From positions 1-33,579 of the forward strand of contig JAFGVD010000021.1 in the NCBI GenBank assembly GCA_016938135.1: a DNA stretch of 33,579 bases, given 5' to 3'. The position numbers and the translations under genes were made by a program. Below the pieces are notes generated by a model. That model saw only the letters and a list, made by a program, of their open reading frames with translations, searched no databases and was not told the origin of the DNA. Of this stretch, positions 1 to 7,738 are shown piece by piece. The stretch is from Coriobacteriia bacterium. GTDB lineage: Bacteria; Actinomycetota; Coriobacteriia; Anaerosomatales; Anaerosomataceae. Each line of letters begins with the position of its first letter. Within the stretch, counting starts at the first letter, position 1.

Positions 1-61
1 GCCCTTGTACCAGCTACCCATCAAGGTCTCCCTCGACGTGTTACCACTACATTATACGATA

Positions 62-85
62 GGGGCCGCCCCGGAGGACGGCCCC
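62..85 (-). terminator. Possible hairpin terminator of the small minus-strand gene pair
   Basis: GGGGCCG at 62-68 pairs perfectly with CGGCCCC at 79-85, giving a 7-bp GC-only stem with a 10-nt loop. It lies about 28 nt past the stop codon of the minus-strand gene ending at 114. On that strand it is not followed by a run of T, so a classical intrinsic terminator is not proven. Confidence 0.3.
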
Positions 86-113
86 AAAACCTGCCGATCT
101 GCGAGTGTTTCGA

Positions 114-257
114 CTAGGCGCGTGGGTGTAGCCTGTCGCGCTCGGCGTCGTAGAGCTCAGCCGCACGCATTCCGAAAGCCTCGGTCTCCGGCTCGAGCCC
201 CTCGAGCTCAGCGATCCGGCATGCGAGGGCAAGCGCGGTATCGTACTCCTCGATCAT
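114..257 (-). CDS. Small hypothetical protein of the integrated element
   Basis: Function not recognised. The frame is a short, charged, probably helical protein of 47 residues if it starts at the ATG at 257 (MIEEYDTALALACRIAE...), ending with a Glu/Arg/Asp-rich tail. A longer form of 87 residues could begin at the ATG at 377, but that would overlap the upstream gene by about 88 nt and its extra N-terminus is Gly/Asp-rich and unlike a real start. An AAGGAG lies at 285-290, right after the upstream stop codon. It is 27 nt from the ATG at 257, so neither start is well supported. The pair 526-290 and 257-114 is probably cotranscribed. No transmembrane segment or known motif is seen. It may be accessory cargo of the element. 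Confidence 0.4.
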   Translation of the reverse strand: MIEEYDTALALACRIAELEGLEPETEAFGMRAAELYDAERDRLHPRA

Positions 258-289
258 CTGTCGACTGATCTTCTGGTAGCTGCTCTCCT

Positions 290-526
290 TTATGACGCTG
301 CTCCCTGGTTCGTCATCGTCGGCTGGTACGTTCTCGCGGCCTCCATCGCCGCCCAAAGCCTCGGGTCTTCCTTGCACCGTGCGTCCATGAACGCTTCATG
401 CAGTTCATCGGCGATCATCCCGACAAGACGATCATGCTGCTCTGTCTTCACGGTTGCGATCGCCGCGTCCCGCTCCGCTCCGGGCTTCATCCCTGCCCTG
501 TTCGCTGCCTCGTGATAGATGCTCAT
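290..526 (-). CDS. Small hypothetical protein of the integrated element
   Basis: Function not recognised. The product is 78 residues (MSIYHEAANRAGMKPGAERD...), soluble, rich in Ala, Glu, Met and Arg, and likely all-helical. The start at 526 is preferred over an upstream in-frame ATG at 598 because AAGGAGAGG lies just upstream of it on the minus strand. Its stop (TAA at 290-292) abuts an AAGGAG that may serve the following gene, suggesting a two-gene unit. It lies inside the stretch bounded by the tRNA-end attachment site, so it is probably cargo or a small regulator of an integrated element. A good ribosome site and a sensible amino-acid composition favour a real gene, but there is no homology evidence here. 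Confidence 0.5.
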   Translation of the reverse strand: MSIYHEAANRAGMKPGAERDAAIATVKTEQHDRLVGMIADELHEAFMDARCKEDPRLWAAMEAARTYQPTMTNQGAAS

Positions 527-779
527 GTCGCGCCTCTCCTTCTTCTCGTCGTTCGATCCTCTGCTAGTACCACTCATCACGCGCTGTGGGTGCCGCAATC
601 ACACGGCGGAGCGCGCGACGGGAACACTACGGGAACGTTATTCGGTAGAAACGTCACGAAACGCATTGATACCGTTTGTGACTGCAAAGGACGCAAACAT
701 ATACCATGACCTGCGCAAACGGCGCGCTTATGGTACTGTTTGAGACACGCTGAAACTCCCCAAGAATGGCCCCTACAAG
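527..779. other. Gene-poor stretch beside the attachment site, rich in short repeats
   Basis: No convincing gene is seen between the minus-strand pair and the tRNA fragment. The stretch contains a direct repeat ACGGGAAC at 618-625 and 629-636 (11-bp period), an inverted pair CCGTTTG (672-678) and CAAACGG (716-722), and GCAAA at 684, 693 and 715. Clusters of short direct and inverted repeats next to an attachment site are typical of integrase or excisionase arm sites. That reading is inference. Confidence 0.35.
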
Positions 780-804
780 AGTTCGATCCCCCTTGGCTCC
801 ACCA
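780..804 (+). repeat. tRNA 3'-end fragment, probable attR/attL core (tRNA-Ala-like or tmRNA)
   Basis: The sequence reads as a T-loop (GTTCGATC at 781-788), a T-stem 3' strand (CCCCT, 789-793), an acceptor 3' strand (TGGCTCC, 794-800), discriminator A (801) and an encoded CCA (802-804). The bases before it (AAGAG) do not form the matching T-stem AGGGG, and no GGAGCCA or GGGGCCR acceptor partner lies at tRNA distance upstream. It is therefore a fragment and not a gene. A T at position 70 implies a G3-U70 pair, the identity element shared by tRNA-Ala and tmRNA, and GTTCGATCC is common in tRNA-Ala. The duplicated core is about 24 bp. The intact copy should lie at the other end of the element, outside the window. 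Confidence 0.6.
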
Positions 805-816
805 AATGACTTCGAA

Positions 817-844
817 AGCCCGTCGGGGATCCGGCGGGCTTTTT
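817..844 (+). terminator. Rho-independent terminator of the original tRNA gene
   Basis: AGCCCGTCGG (817-826) pairs with CCGGCGGGCT (831-840), forming ten pairs with one G-U and a GGAT tetraloop. It runs into TTTTT at 840-844. It sits 12 nt past the tRNA CCA end, as a tRNA terminator would. It supports the view that the right side is the ancestral chromosome and the tRNA body was moved away by integration. Confidence 0.8.
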
Positions 845-960
845 CGTGCTCCGCCCCCGCGTTCGGGCCATAGGCAACCGTTCGCTTTCATACGCGGTGT
901 GGCGCGGCTGAGGTCTGGTACGGTTCTTGTGTCGACCGCGGCGGCGGGATGGGAGGATGC

Positions 961-1965
961 ATGTCCGGGACGCTCAGAACAGGGTTAGGGGCGGTCTCTC
1001 GCGGAGTCGCGCTGTTCTTCGGGTGCTTTTCGCTGGCCAATGCGGTCGGGGCCTTGCTTGGCTCCAGTGCCGAGAATATCTGGTGGATCGACATGGGCTT
1101 TTTCCCGGGTTGGCTTACTGTGCCGCTCGGAGTGGTCATTGCGGCGCTGCTGGTGGCCTACGCGGTACTGCCGGTCATGCGACGCGTCCGCCGTTGGATG
1201 ACGTGTGGAGGAGCTCTCCTTCTTGCAGGTGGGGGCCTGGTGAACTCTCTGGGCTTCTGGCGTGCCTGGGATGCGGGTACGATCGACCCGCTGACGCCCG
1301 TGCCGTTCTCTGCGGTGCTCTTTGTCGTGTTCGTCCTGCTCGCTCTAGGTATGAGCCGGCGCGTAAGAACCGCCGACTCGGGCCGTTCACGGCTGGGGGC
1401 GCTCGTGGTCGCCCTGGTGCTTGCGCTCGCGTTCCCGCTCGCGCAGGTGTTGTTCTTCGGCACCACCGACTATCGTCGTCCCGCAGAGGCTGTCGTGGTG
1501 CTTGGCGCGAAGGCGTGGCCCGACGGGAGGCTCTCTACGTCGCTGGAAGACAGGGTCCAAACCGCAGTGGAGCTCTATCAGCAGGGGACCGTCAGCATTC
1601 TGGTGATGTCGGGTGCGACCGGCGCCGAGGGGATCGACGAGTCTGTTGCCATGCGGGACCGTGCGGTGCAGCTGGGCGTTCCCGCCGAGGCGATCGTGCT
1701 CGATCACGACGGGGTCAACACGGATTCGACCGTAGCCAACACGACGCAGATCTTCCGGCAGCGAAACATCGAGAGTGTGCTTGTTGTGAGTCAATTCTAC
1801 CATCTGCCGCGCATCAAAATGGCCTATCGGGCCGCCGGAGTGAACGTTTTGACCGTGCCTGCGGCGTCCAGCCTTCCTATCCCGGGTACCCCGGTGTTCG
1901 TCTTGCGTGAGGTCCCGGGATTCTGGGTCTACTGGGCGCGCGGACTCGCTCGTGGGGTAGTATGA
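961..1965 (+). CDS. SanA/YdcF-type (DUF218) membrane protein
   Basis: The protein has 334 residues. The N-terminal half holds about five hydrophobic segments (roughly residues 14-34, 54-72, 84-100, 116-131 and 145-166). The C-terminal half is a DUF218 domain from about residue 174: VVVLGAKAWPDGRLS, an LEDRV..A..LY helix, VMSGATGAEG, GVPAEAIVLD and SQFYHLPRIKMAYRAAG, with the usual Asp, Ser-Gly and His-x-x-R positions present. Family members (SanA, ElyC, YdcF) act at the envelope, with roles in barrier function or lipid-carrier metabolism, but the chemistry is unsettled. The ATG at 961 is preferred over the one at 949 because GGGAGG lies at 951-956, although the spacing is short. It is followed 78 nt later by leuS. 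The function beyond the family is unknown. Confidence 0.85.
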   Translation: MSGTLRTGLGAVSRGVALFFGCFSLANAVGALLGSSAENIWWIDMGFFPGWLTVPLGVVIAALLVAYAVLPVMRRVRRWMTCGGALLLAGGGLVNSLGFWRAWDAGTIDPLTPVPFSAVLFVVFVLLALGMSRRVRTADSGRSRLGALVVALVLALAFPLAQVLFFGTTDYRRPAEAVVVLGAKAWPDGRLSTSLEDRVQTAVELYQQGTVSILVMSGATGAEGIDESVAMRDRAVQLGVPAEAIVLDHDGVNTDSTVANTTQIFRQRNIESVLVVSQFYHLPRIKMAYRAAGVNVLTVPAASSLPIPGTPVFVLREVPGFWVYWARGLARGVV

Positions 1966-2043
1966 GTCGCTCGCGCGGTTTCGGAGGAGTCTCTCCTCGG
2001 CTATCATGCGTAGAGTCAGTTCCCGGCATGCATGGAGGCCGTT

Positions 2044-4575
2044 GTGGCACGTTCGTACGAACCGCATGACATAGAAGTTAAGTGGCAGTCGGTCTGGGAT
2101 GCCGAGGGACTCTATAAAGTCTCCGAAGACCCAGCCAGGCCCAAGAAGTATGTGCTCGAGATGTTTCCCTATCCTTCCGGGGACATCCACATGGGTCATG
2201 TGCGCAACTATTCGATCGGTGACGTGATCGCGCGTTACTGGACGATGCGCGGCACCAATGTGCTGCATCCCATCGGCTGGGACTCTTTTGGCTTGCCTGC
2301 AGAGAACGCCGCTATCAAGAGCGACTCGCACCCAGCCACCTGGACGTACGCCAATATCGAGAAGCAGGCGGCATCGTTTCGCCGCATGGGCTTCAGCTAC
2401 GACTGGGACCGCCGCCTGGCCAGCAGCGATGAGGAGTACTACCGCTGGGGCCAGTGGATATTCATCAAGTTCTGGGAGCGCGGGCTGGTGGAACGCAAGA
2501 GCTCACCGGTCAACTGGTGTCCCTCGTGCATGACCGTTCTGGCCAACGAACAGGTCATCGGAGACGGAGTGTGCTGGCGCTGCAAGAGCGTGGTCCAGAA
2601 GCGCGAGCTGGAGCAGTGGTACTTCAAGATCACCGAATATGCCCAGGAGTTGCTGGACGATCTGGACGAGCTTCCGGGCTGGCCGGAGCGCGTCAAAGCG
2701 ATGCAGGCCAACTGGATCGGGCGCAGCGAAGGCGCCGAGGTCGACTTCAAGCTCTGTGACGCCTCAGGTGAGCCTACCGACGAGACCATCACCGTCTTCA
2801 CCACGCGTCCCGATACGTTGTTCGGCTGCTCGTTCTTCCTGTTGGCACCGGAGCATCCGCTGGTCGCCAGACTGGTGGAGGGCACCGAGTACGCCCCGAG
2901 CGTCAACGAGGTCGTGGCGGGAGCCGCCAAAGAGACCGCGATCGACCGCTCGTCTACCGACAAAGAGAAGAACGGCGCCTTCATCGGCCGCTGTGTGGTC
3001 AATCCCGTCAATGGCGAGAAAGTGCCCGTCTGGGTGGCTGACTACGTGCTCATGGAGTACGGCACAGGCGCGGTCATGGCGGTACCCTGCGGTGACCAGC
3101 GTGACTTCGAGTTCGCCCGCAAGTACGGTCTGCCCATCCCGCCGGTCGTGGTGCCGGCCGACGATCCCCTCTACGAGCAGTTGAAAGACCAGACCGAGCG
3201 CGTCGTGACCGATGTCGATTGGGACGTCGCGCACGCCGATGAGGGCATCATGGTGCAGTCCGGTCAGTTCACGGGCACGCCGACGGGCAAGCACGGCGAG
3301 GGCGTCACAAAGGTGATCGCATGGCTGGAGGAGCGCGGCCAGGGCCACGCATCCATCAACTTCCGTTTGCGCGACTGGCTCATTTCCCGGCAGCGCTACT
3401 GGGGCAACCCGATACCTGCCATCCACTGCCCGTCATGCGGCCTGGTGCCGGTTCCTGAGGCCGACCTGCCCGTTGTCTTGCCTGCAGATGTAGACGTGAC
3501 CAAGGGCGAGACGCTTGCGGACCATCCTGAGTTCTACGAGACCACCTGTCCTGCATGCGGGGGAGCCGCCCGTCGGGAGACCGACACGATGGACACGTTC
3601 ACGTGTTCCAGCTGGTACTACCTGCGCTACTGTGACGCACGCAATGACGCGGCGATATGGGACAAGGACAAGGCAGACTACTGGATGCCGGTGGATCAGT
3701 ACATCGGCGGTATCGAACACGCCATCTTGCACCTGCTTTACTCGCGCTTCTTCACCAAGGTGTTCCGCGACATGGACCTGGTGGACTTCGCCGAGCCATT
3801 TACCAACCTGCTCACCCAGGGGATGGTCAAGCTCGACGGCGCCACGATGAGCAAGTCGCGCGGCAACGTCGTGGCGCCCGAGGACATGATCGCTCGCTAC
3901 GGTGCGGACGCTTTGCGTGCCTACATCCTGTTCATGGCGCCACCGGACAAAGACCTCGAGTGGAGCCAGGACGGTCTGGACGGCATGTACCGCTTCCTGG
4001 GACGGGTATGGCGCTACGTCACAGAGGTGGCCGAGGAGCCCGTGTCCGACTCGCCTGCAACCGATGCCGAGCCGGCCAAGGTGCTTCGTCGTGAACGACA
4101 TCGTGTCGTGGGCAAGGTCGAAGACGACATCGAGCGCTTCCAGTTCAACACGGCTCTTTCGGCCATGATGGAGCTGCTCAACGCTGCCACCGACTATCGA
4201 CGGACCGTGCCCGAAGAGAACCGCGACGTCTCGCTTGAGCGGGAGGTCGCAACCACGCTCGTGCTGCTGCTGGCGCCGTATGTGCCGCACATGGCCGAGG
4301 AACTGTGGCGCGAGGTCCTGGGTGTTCAGACCTCTGTGCATCGGGCCGAGTGGCCCGTGTGGGATCCAATGGCAGCTGCGGCCGATGAGGTGGAGATGGC
4401 GGTGCAGGTGAACGGTAAGGTCCGCGCGCGCCTTGTGGTTGATGCGGGCGCATCGGAAGATACCGTGCGTGAACTGGCGCTTGCCCTTCCCAAGGTCGCC
4501 GAGCATACCGAGGGTCTTACGGTTCGAAAGGTGCTCGTGGTTCCCCGCAAGCTCGTTAGTATCGTGGCCAACTGA
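2044..4575 (+). CDS. leuS: Leucyl-tRNA synthetase
   Basis: LeuRS, a class Ia enzyme, charges tRNA-Leu with leucine in the cytoplasm. The product is 843 residues, the usual bacterial size. The HIGH motif appears as HMGH (residues 49-52) after FPYPSGDI, and KMSKS as TMSKS (601-605). A Cys4 zinc knuckle (CPSC...CWRC) is followed by the CP1 editing domain with TTRPDTLFG and YGTGAVMAVP. A second pair of knuckles (CPSCG, CPACGG) precedes the catalytic core's second half, and a C-terminal anticodon-binding and LeuRS tail (VQVNGKVRARL) closes it. GTG at 2044 is chosen because GGAGG (2034-2038) sits 5 nt before it; the ATG at 2032 would swallow that site. A weak promoter (TTTCGG, 17 nt, TATCAT at 2002-2007) may precede it. 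There is no T-box in the 78-nt leader. Confidence 0.97.
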   Translation: MARSYEPHDIEVKWQSVWDAEGLYKVSEDPARPKKYVLEMFPYPSGDIHMGHVRNYSIGDVIARYWTMRGTNVLHPIGWDSFGLPAENAAIKSDSHPATWTYANIEKQAASFRRMGFSYDWDRRLASSDEEYYRWGQWIFIKFWERGLVERKSSPVNWCPSCMTVLANEQVIGDGVCWRCKSVVQKRELEQWYFKITEYAQELLDDLDELPGWPERVKAMQANWIGRSEGAEVDFKLCDASGEPTDETITVFTTRPDTLFGCSFFLLAPEHPLVARLVEGTEYAPSVNEVVAGAAKETAIDRSSTDKEKNGAFIGRCVVNPVNGEKVPVWVADYVLMEYGTGAVMAVPCGDQRDFEFARKYGLPIPPVVVPADDPLYEQLKDQTERVVTDVDWDVAHADEGIMVQSGQFTGTPTGKHGEGVTKVIAWLEERGQGHASINFRLRDWLISRQRYWGNPIPAIHCPSCGLVPVPEADLPVVLPADVDVTKGETLADHPEFYETTCPACGGAARRETDTMDTFTCSSWYYLRYCDARNDAAIWDKDKADYWMPVDQYIGGIEHAILHLLYSRFFTKVFRDMDLVDFAEPFTNLLTQGMVKLDGATMSKSRGNVVAPEDMIARYGADALRAYILFMAPPDKDLEWSQDGLDGMYRFLGRVWRYVTEVAEEPVSDSPATDAEPAKVLRRERHRVVGKVEDDIERFQFNTALSAMMELLNAATDYRRTVPEENRDVSLEREVATTLVLLLAPYVPHMAEELWREVLGVQTSVHRAEWPVWDPMAAAADEVEMAVQVNGKVRARLVVDAGASEDTVRELALALPKVAEHTEGLTVRKVLVVPRKLVSIVAN

Positions 4576-4640
4576 AAGCCTTTGGTATGAGAGTGATAAG
4601 CGGGCGGTAAACACCGCGCGCTAGATTCGATGCCTGACCC

Positions 4641-4672
4641 GGCGCCCCCTCCGTCTCGACGAAGGGGGCGCC
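4641..4672 (+). promoter_or_regulatory. Perfect 10-bp hairpin in the leuS-comEA gap, overlapping the likely comEA ribosome site
   Basis: GGCGCCCCCT (4641-4650) pairs without mismatch with AGGGGGCGCC (4663-4672) around a 12-nt loop. It ends 6 nt before the comEA ATG. The only purine-rich ribosome-site candidate for comEA (AAGGGGG, 4662-4668) lies in the 3' arm. No T-run follows, so it is either a leuS terminator without a U-tract or a translation-blocking hairpin for comEA. Both readings are inference. Confidence 0.5.
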
Positions 4673-4678
4673 GTATCT

Positions 4679-5338
4679 ATGCAGGCACAACAGAGGCTGG
4701 AAGATCTGCTCGCACGTGCCGGTCTGACAGGGGCGAAGGCGACGGCGGTCAAAGCGGCCTTTGTGCTGGTCGCTGTGGCTATTGGATTCGCTCTGTTGCA
4801 AGGGACCCGTGCTCCCGCAATCGAGTTCGCCTCGGATGACGCTGAGAGCGAGTCTGCTCCCCATTCTGTCGCTACCACTGCCGCTGCCAGCGTGGGCGTG
4901 GTCGTGCATGTTGCGGGTGCCGTTCGGACTCCGGGCGTCTACGAGCTTGCAACGGGTGCGCGTGTCGATGATGCCATCCGCGCTGCGGGAGGGACGCTTG
5001 GAAGCAGTTCGACCGACGCTCTCAATCTTGCACGGATCCTCCAGGACGGGGAGCAGGTGTATGTGCCTACTCAAGACGAGGTGGAGGAGGGCAAGACCGC
5101 TGCCCCGGGACTGACGGGGAGCGATGCATCGGTTTCGGGCAGCGGTCTCGTGAATCTCAATACCGCCACCGAAGCCGAGCTTGATGCCCTTCCGGGCGTC
5201 GGGCCTTCCACCGCGCAGAAGATCGTCGCGGACCGTGACGCGAACGGGCCTTTCGGCACGGTCGATGACCTTCAGAGGGTAAGCGGCATTGGCGTGAAGA
5301 AGCTGGAATCGCTGCGGGACCTGGTGACTGTTCAATGA
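4679..5338 (+). CDS. comEA: Competence protein ComEA (DNA receptor), SLBB + helix-hairpin-helix
   Basis: ComEA binds incoming double-stranded DNA at the outer face of the membrane and hands it to the ComEC channel. The protein has 219 residues. It shows a short cytoplasmic head, one membrane anchor (about residues 24-41), a Ser/Ala-rich linker, an SLBB domain (about 72-130; VVVHVAGAVRTPGVYEL) and a C-terminal pair of helix-hairpin-helix motifs (about 157-216; NLNTATEAELDALPGVG and VSGIGVKKLESL) that bind DNA backbone. The ATG at 4679 is the only sensible start, yet it lacks a free Shine-Dalgarno; the nearest candidate is buried in the hairpin just upstream. It overlaps comEC by 4 nt (ATGA). 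comEB, which separates the two genes in Bacillus, is absent. Confidence 0.93.
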   Translation: MQAQQRLEDLLARAGLTGAKATAVKAAFVLVAVAIGFALLQGTRAPAIEFASDDAESESAPHSVATTAAASVGVVVHVAGAVRTPGVYELATGARVDDAIRAAGGTLGSSSTDALNLARILQDGEQVYVPTQDEVEEGKTAAPGLTGSDASVSGSGLVNLNTATEAELDALPGVGPSTAQKIVADRDANGPFGTVDDLQRVSGIGVKKLESLRDLVTVQ

Positions 5339-7719
5339 GCGACGGGGCAAGCCGTTGTAGCAGGCCCACGATACCTCCGGTGGCCTGGCTCGCGACATGT
5401 GCGTGGTTAGGCGCCCTGTCAGGTGAGTCGCTGTGGTGGTTGTGGCGTTCTGACGTACCCGTCGCTTGTCTGTGCGCTGTAGTCATTATCGTCTGCCTAA
5501 CAGCGATCTGCGTGCGCGTGCGAAGAACGAGATGGAGCGCTCCGGTACAGCTTGCCCTGGCAGGCCTGCTCTTGGGAGCCTCGCTGTCCGGCATCCAGGT
5601 TCTGCGGGTCTGCGCATCAAGCACCACCCTGGCGGATGCCGGGGCCCGGGAGTGGAGCGGCAGGGTCGTCGCTGATCCCCGGGAAGGTGCGTACGGCTCG
5701 CGCGTGACCCTGCGACTGAGCGGTGAGCCCTGTCCTGGAGTGCTGGTTTCCATCGGTTGGCCGTCCGGTTCAAAGGAGCCCGAGGTCGGGATGCTCGTCA
5801 AGGTTCGAGCCATCCTCGAGCCGTCGCTGGATGATGAGCGTTTCGGTCGCAACAACGTCCGTAACGGGATCCTCGGTTCAGGTTCGGCGTGGTCTACACA
5901 GATCGCGGGGTGGCCGGGCGGAGTCGCCGGTGCCCTGTGGCGGTGGCGGGCGGAAGCGAGCACGTATCTGGGCCGCAGCACGGACTCTGGCGCAGCCCTG
6001 TTGCGTGGAATCGCGCTGGGCGACAGGCGTGCGCTGGCTGGCAGTGCGGTTGAGGAGGACTTCCGGATACTGGGGCTGTCTCATGTGCTGGCGGTGTCCG
6101 GTATGCACCTTGGACTGGTGTGCGCGCTTGTGTTGGGTCTGGCGCGCCTGGTAAGGGCCCCCAAGAAGGTCGGGCTTCTCGTCTCGGTATCGGTAGGTAT
6201 CGGATTCGTCCTGGTGACAGGAGTCCCCACCTCTGCCGTGCGCGCTCTGCTGATGGTGACTGCGGGTGCTGTAGCCGAGACGATCGGGGTGCGTCGTGAC
6301 GGCCTTGCCAGTCTGTCGGCCGCAGTGCTCGCTCTCATCGTCACGTCTCCGTGGGGTGTCTTCTCCATCGGTCTTCAGCTTTCGGTGCTGGCTGTTGTAG
6401 GGTTGCTGTTGTTCGGTCGTTGGGCAACAGCCTGGGCGGAAGCATGCAGTGGTCCGTGGTCGCGTCGGGGCGCGGAGTTGATGTCGCTCACATGCGTGGC
6501 CCAGGCCGTCACCGCCCCGGTCACGATTCCAGCCTTTCAGATGTTCTCTGTCCTGGCGCCCATCGCTAATGCCGTGGTCCTTCCATGTCTGCCGCTTGCG
6601 TTGTGCAGCGGAATGGTGGGCCTTATCCTGCGCAGCGCCGTGGGTGGATGGGCGGGAGCTCCGCTTATCGCTCTCGCGCAAGGGGTCCTCTCGGCCATCG
6701 TATGGGTGGTCGCACGTCTGGCGTCGCTACCGGGGGCGGCTGTGATGTCGGGCGGCAGCAGCGCGGCAGCCGGGCTGATCGCAGCCATCGGTGTGGCCGT
6801 CGCCTGGACTGTGTGGCCGCTACCGCGTTCGCAGCGCCACTCGCGACGTTCGGCTCTCATCGTGGTGCTCATCCTGATCGTGGTTGCCGTGGGCCTGCCT
6901 ACCGGTGGAGGTGCAAGCATCGTGGTATGTGATGTGGGGCAAGGCGATGCGATCTTGGTACAGGACGGCGGGCAGACGCTGCTGGTGGACACCGGCGCTG
7001 ATGGGACGTCTCTTCGCGAAGCCCTGGCCCGGGCGGGAGTGCGACGTATTGACGCAATCGTGCTCACCCATGCACATGACGACCACACAGGGGGGCTGGC
7101 CGGGCTCATCGGTGTGGCGCAAGTTGGCTGGGTGGGCGTGCCCTGCGCGATGGACGAAGGGGCGAGAGCTGACATCGAGCAGACTGTGGAGAGGCTCACG
7201 CCGCGTGGGGCGGTGGCGACAAGGTCACTGCAGGCGGGGGACAGGTTCACTGTGGGGCAGTGCGTGGTGGAGGTCTTGTGGCCGGACGCTGCCGCGCCTC
7301 TGCCTGAGAACACCAACGACACGAGCGTGGTACTGGCGCTCCACCGCGGATCGTTTGACGCTGTCCTCACGGGTGATGCGGAAGGCGAGGTCCAAGACGC
7401 GCTGGACGAGACGGGTGCGCTCGAAGACGTCGAGGTGCTTAAAGTCCCGCATCATGGAAGCGTCAACGGTCTGAATGAGCGAGGTCTCAGCGCGTGGAGT
7501 CCTGAAGTCGCGGTGATCAGTGTGGGCGAGGGCAACCGCTTCGGTCACCCGTGCGAGGAGACGTTGGAGCTTCTCGACCAGCTTGGGGTCAGGGCGTATC
7601 GGACCGATCAATCAGGCGATGTCACCATCAAGATCGGCTCCCAGGGATTCCGCGTACTGACGCAGCGCATATGCGAGAATAGAAGCCTAGCGGGTGCAGG
7701 CGTCAGGGCACCGCCGTGA
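5335..7719 (+). CDS. comEC: ComEC/Rec2 DNA-uptake channel
   Basis: ComEC is the inner-membrane channel through which one DNA strand enters during natural transformation. The protein has 794 residues, the full length of the three-domain form. Hydrophobic segments at the N-terminus lead into a soluble DUF4131/OB-like region, then the polytopic Competence domain (from about residue 205; LGLSHVLAVSGMHLGLV, GVPTSAVRALLM, WGVFSIGLQLSVLAVVGL). The C-terminal domain is a metallo-beta-lactamase-like fold with VCDVGQGDAILV, TLLVDTGADG, the metal motif HAHDDHTGG and KVPHHGS, thought to degrade the non-transported strand. It starts inside the comEA stop (ATGA), so translation is likely coupled. It ends 19 nt before holA. 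No pilus genes are in the window, so competence is possible but not shown. Confidence 0.95.
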   Translation: MSDGASRCSRPTIPPVAWLATCAWLGALSGESLWWLWRSDVPVACLCAVVIIVCLTAICVRVRRTRWSAPVQLALAGLLLGASLSGIQVLRVCASSTTLADAGAREWSGRVVADPREGAYGSRVTLRLSGEPCPGVLVSIGWPSGSKEPEVGMLVKVRAILEPSLDDERFGRNNVRNGILGSGSAWSTQIAGWPGGVAGALWRWRAEASTYLGRSTDSGAALLRGIALGDRRALAGSAVEEDFRILGLSHVLAVSGMHLGLVCALVLGLARLVRAPKKVGLLVSVSVGIGFVLVTGVPTSAVRALLMVTAGAVAETIGVRRDGLASLSAAVLALIVTSPWGVFSIGLQLSVLAVVGLLLFGRWATAWAEACSGPWSRRGAELMSLTCVAQAVTAPVTIPAFQMFSVLAPIANAVVLPCLPLALCSGMVGLILRSAVGGWAGAPLIALAQGVLSAIVWVVARLASLPGAAVMSGGSSAAAGLIAAIGVAVAWTVWPLPRSQRHSRRSALIVVLILIVVAVGLPTGGGASIVVCDVGQGDAILVQDGGQTLLVDTGADGTSLREALARAGVRRIDAIVLTHAHDDHTGGLAGLIGVAQVGWVGVPCAMDEGARADIEQTVERLTPRGAVATRSLQAGDRFTVGQCVVEVLWPDAAAPLPENTNDTSVVLALHRGSFDAVLTGDAEGEVQDALDETGALEDVEVLKVPHHGSVNGLNERGLSAWSPEVAVISVGEGNRFGHPCEETLELLDQLGVRAYRTDQSGDVTIKIGSQGFRVLTQRICENRSLAGAGVRAPP

Positions 7720-7738
7720 CCGACGATCCGGAGTGAGT

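Larger units (their letters stand above)
1..804. mobile_element. Right end of an integrated element (partial), bounded by a tRNA 3'-end attachment site
   Basis: The right boundary is a tRNA 3' end at 780-804 that lacks the rest of a tRNA, followed by that tRNA's own terminator. This is the layout expected when an integrative element inserts into the 3' end of a tRNA gene and leaves the displaced original end on the far side. Inside the boundary are two small minus-strand genes of unknown function and a repeat-rich stretch at 618-722. Everything to the right is conserved housekeeping DNA. No integrase, relaxase or phage structural gene is visible, so the type of element (prophage, ICE, genomic island) cannot be told. 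The left end, the intact tRNA and the integrase would lie outside the window. The element is inferred from the attachment site and the contrast in gene content. Confidence 0.5.

Noticed and set aside
5-268. Plus-strand open frame at the left edge
   Set aside because: It is an Arg/Ala/Pro-rich shadow opposite the better supported minus-strand small gene, with no ribosome site.
62-804. A complete tmRNA gene running from GGGGCCG at 62 to CCA at 804
   Set aside because: The ends could pair with a G-U at position 3, but 743 nt is about twice tmRNA length. The conserved 5' GGnTTCGAC stretch and a tag-coding frame ending in an ALAA-like peptide are absent, and the 5' T-stem is missing.
577-891. Minus-strand open frame of 104 codons across the tRNA end and terminator
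   Set aside because: It would read through a tRNA fragment and a terminator hairpin, has no ribosome site and a composition unlike a protein.
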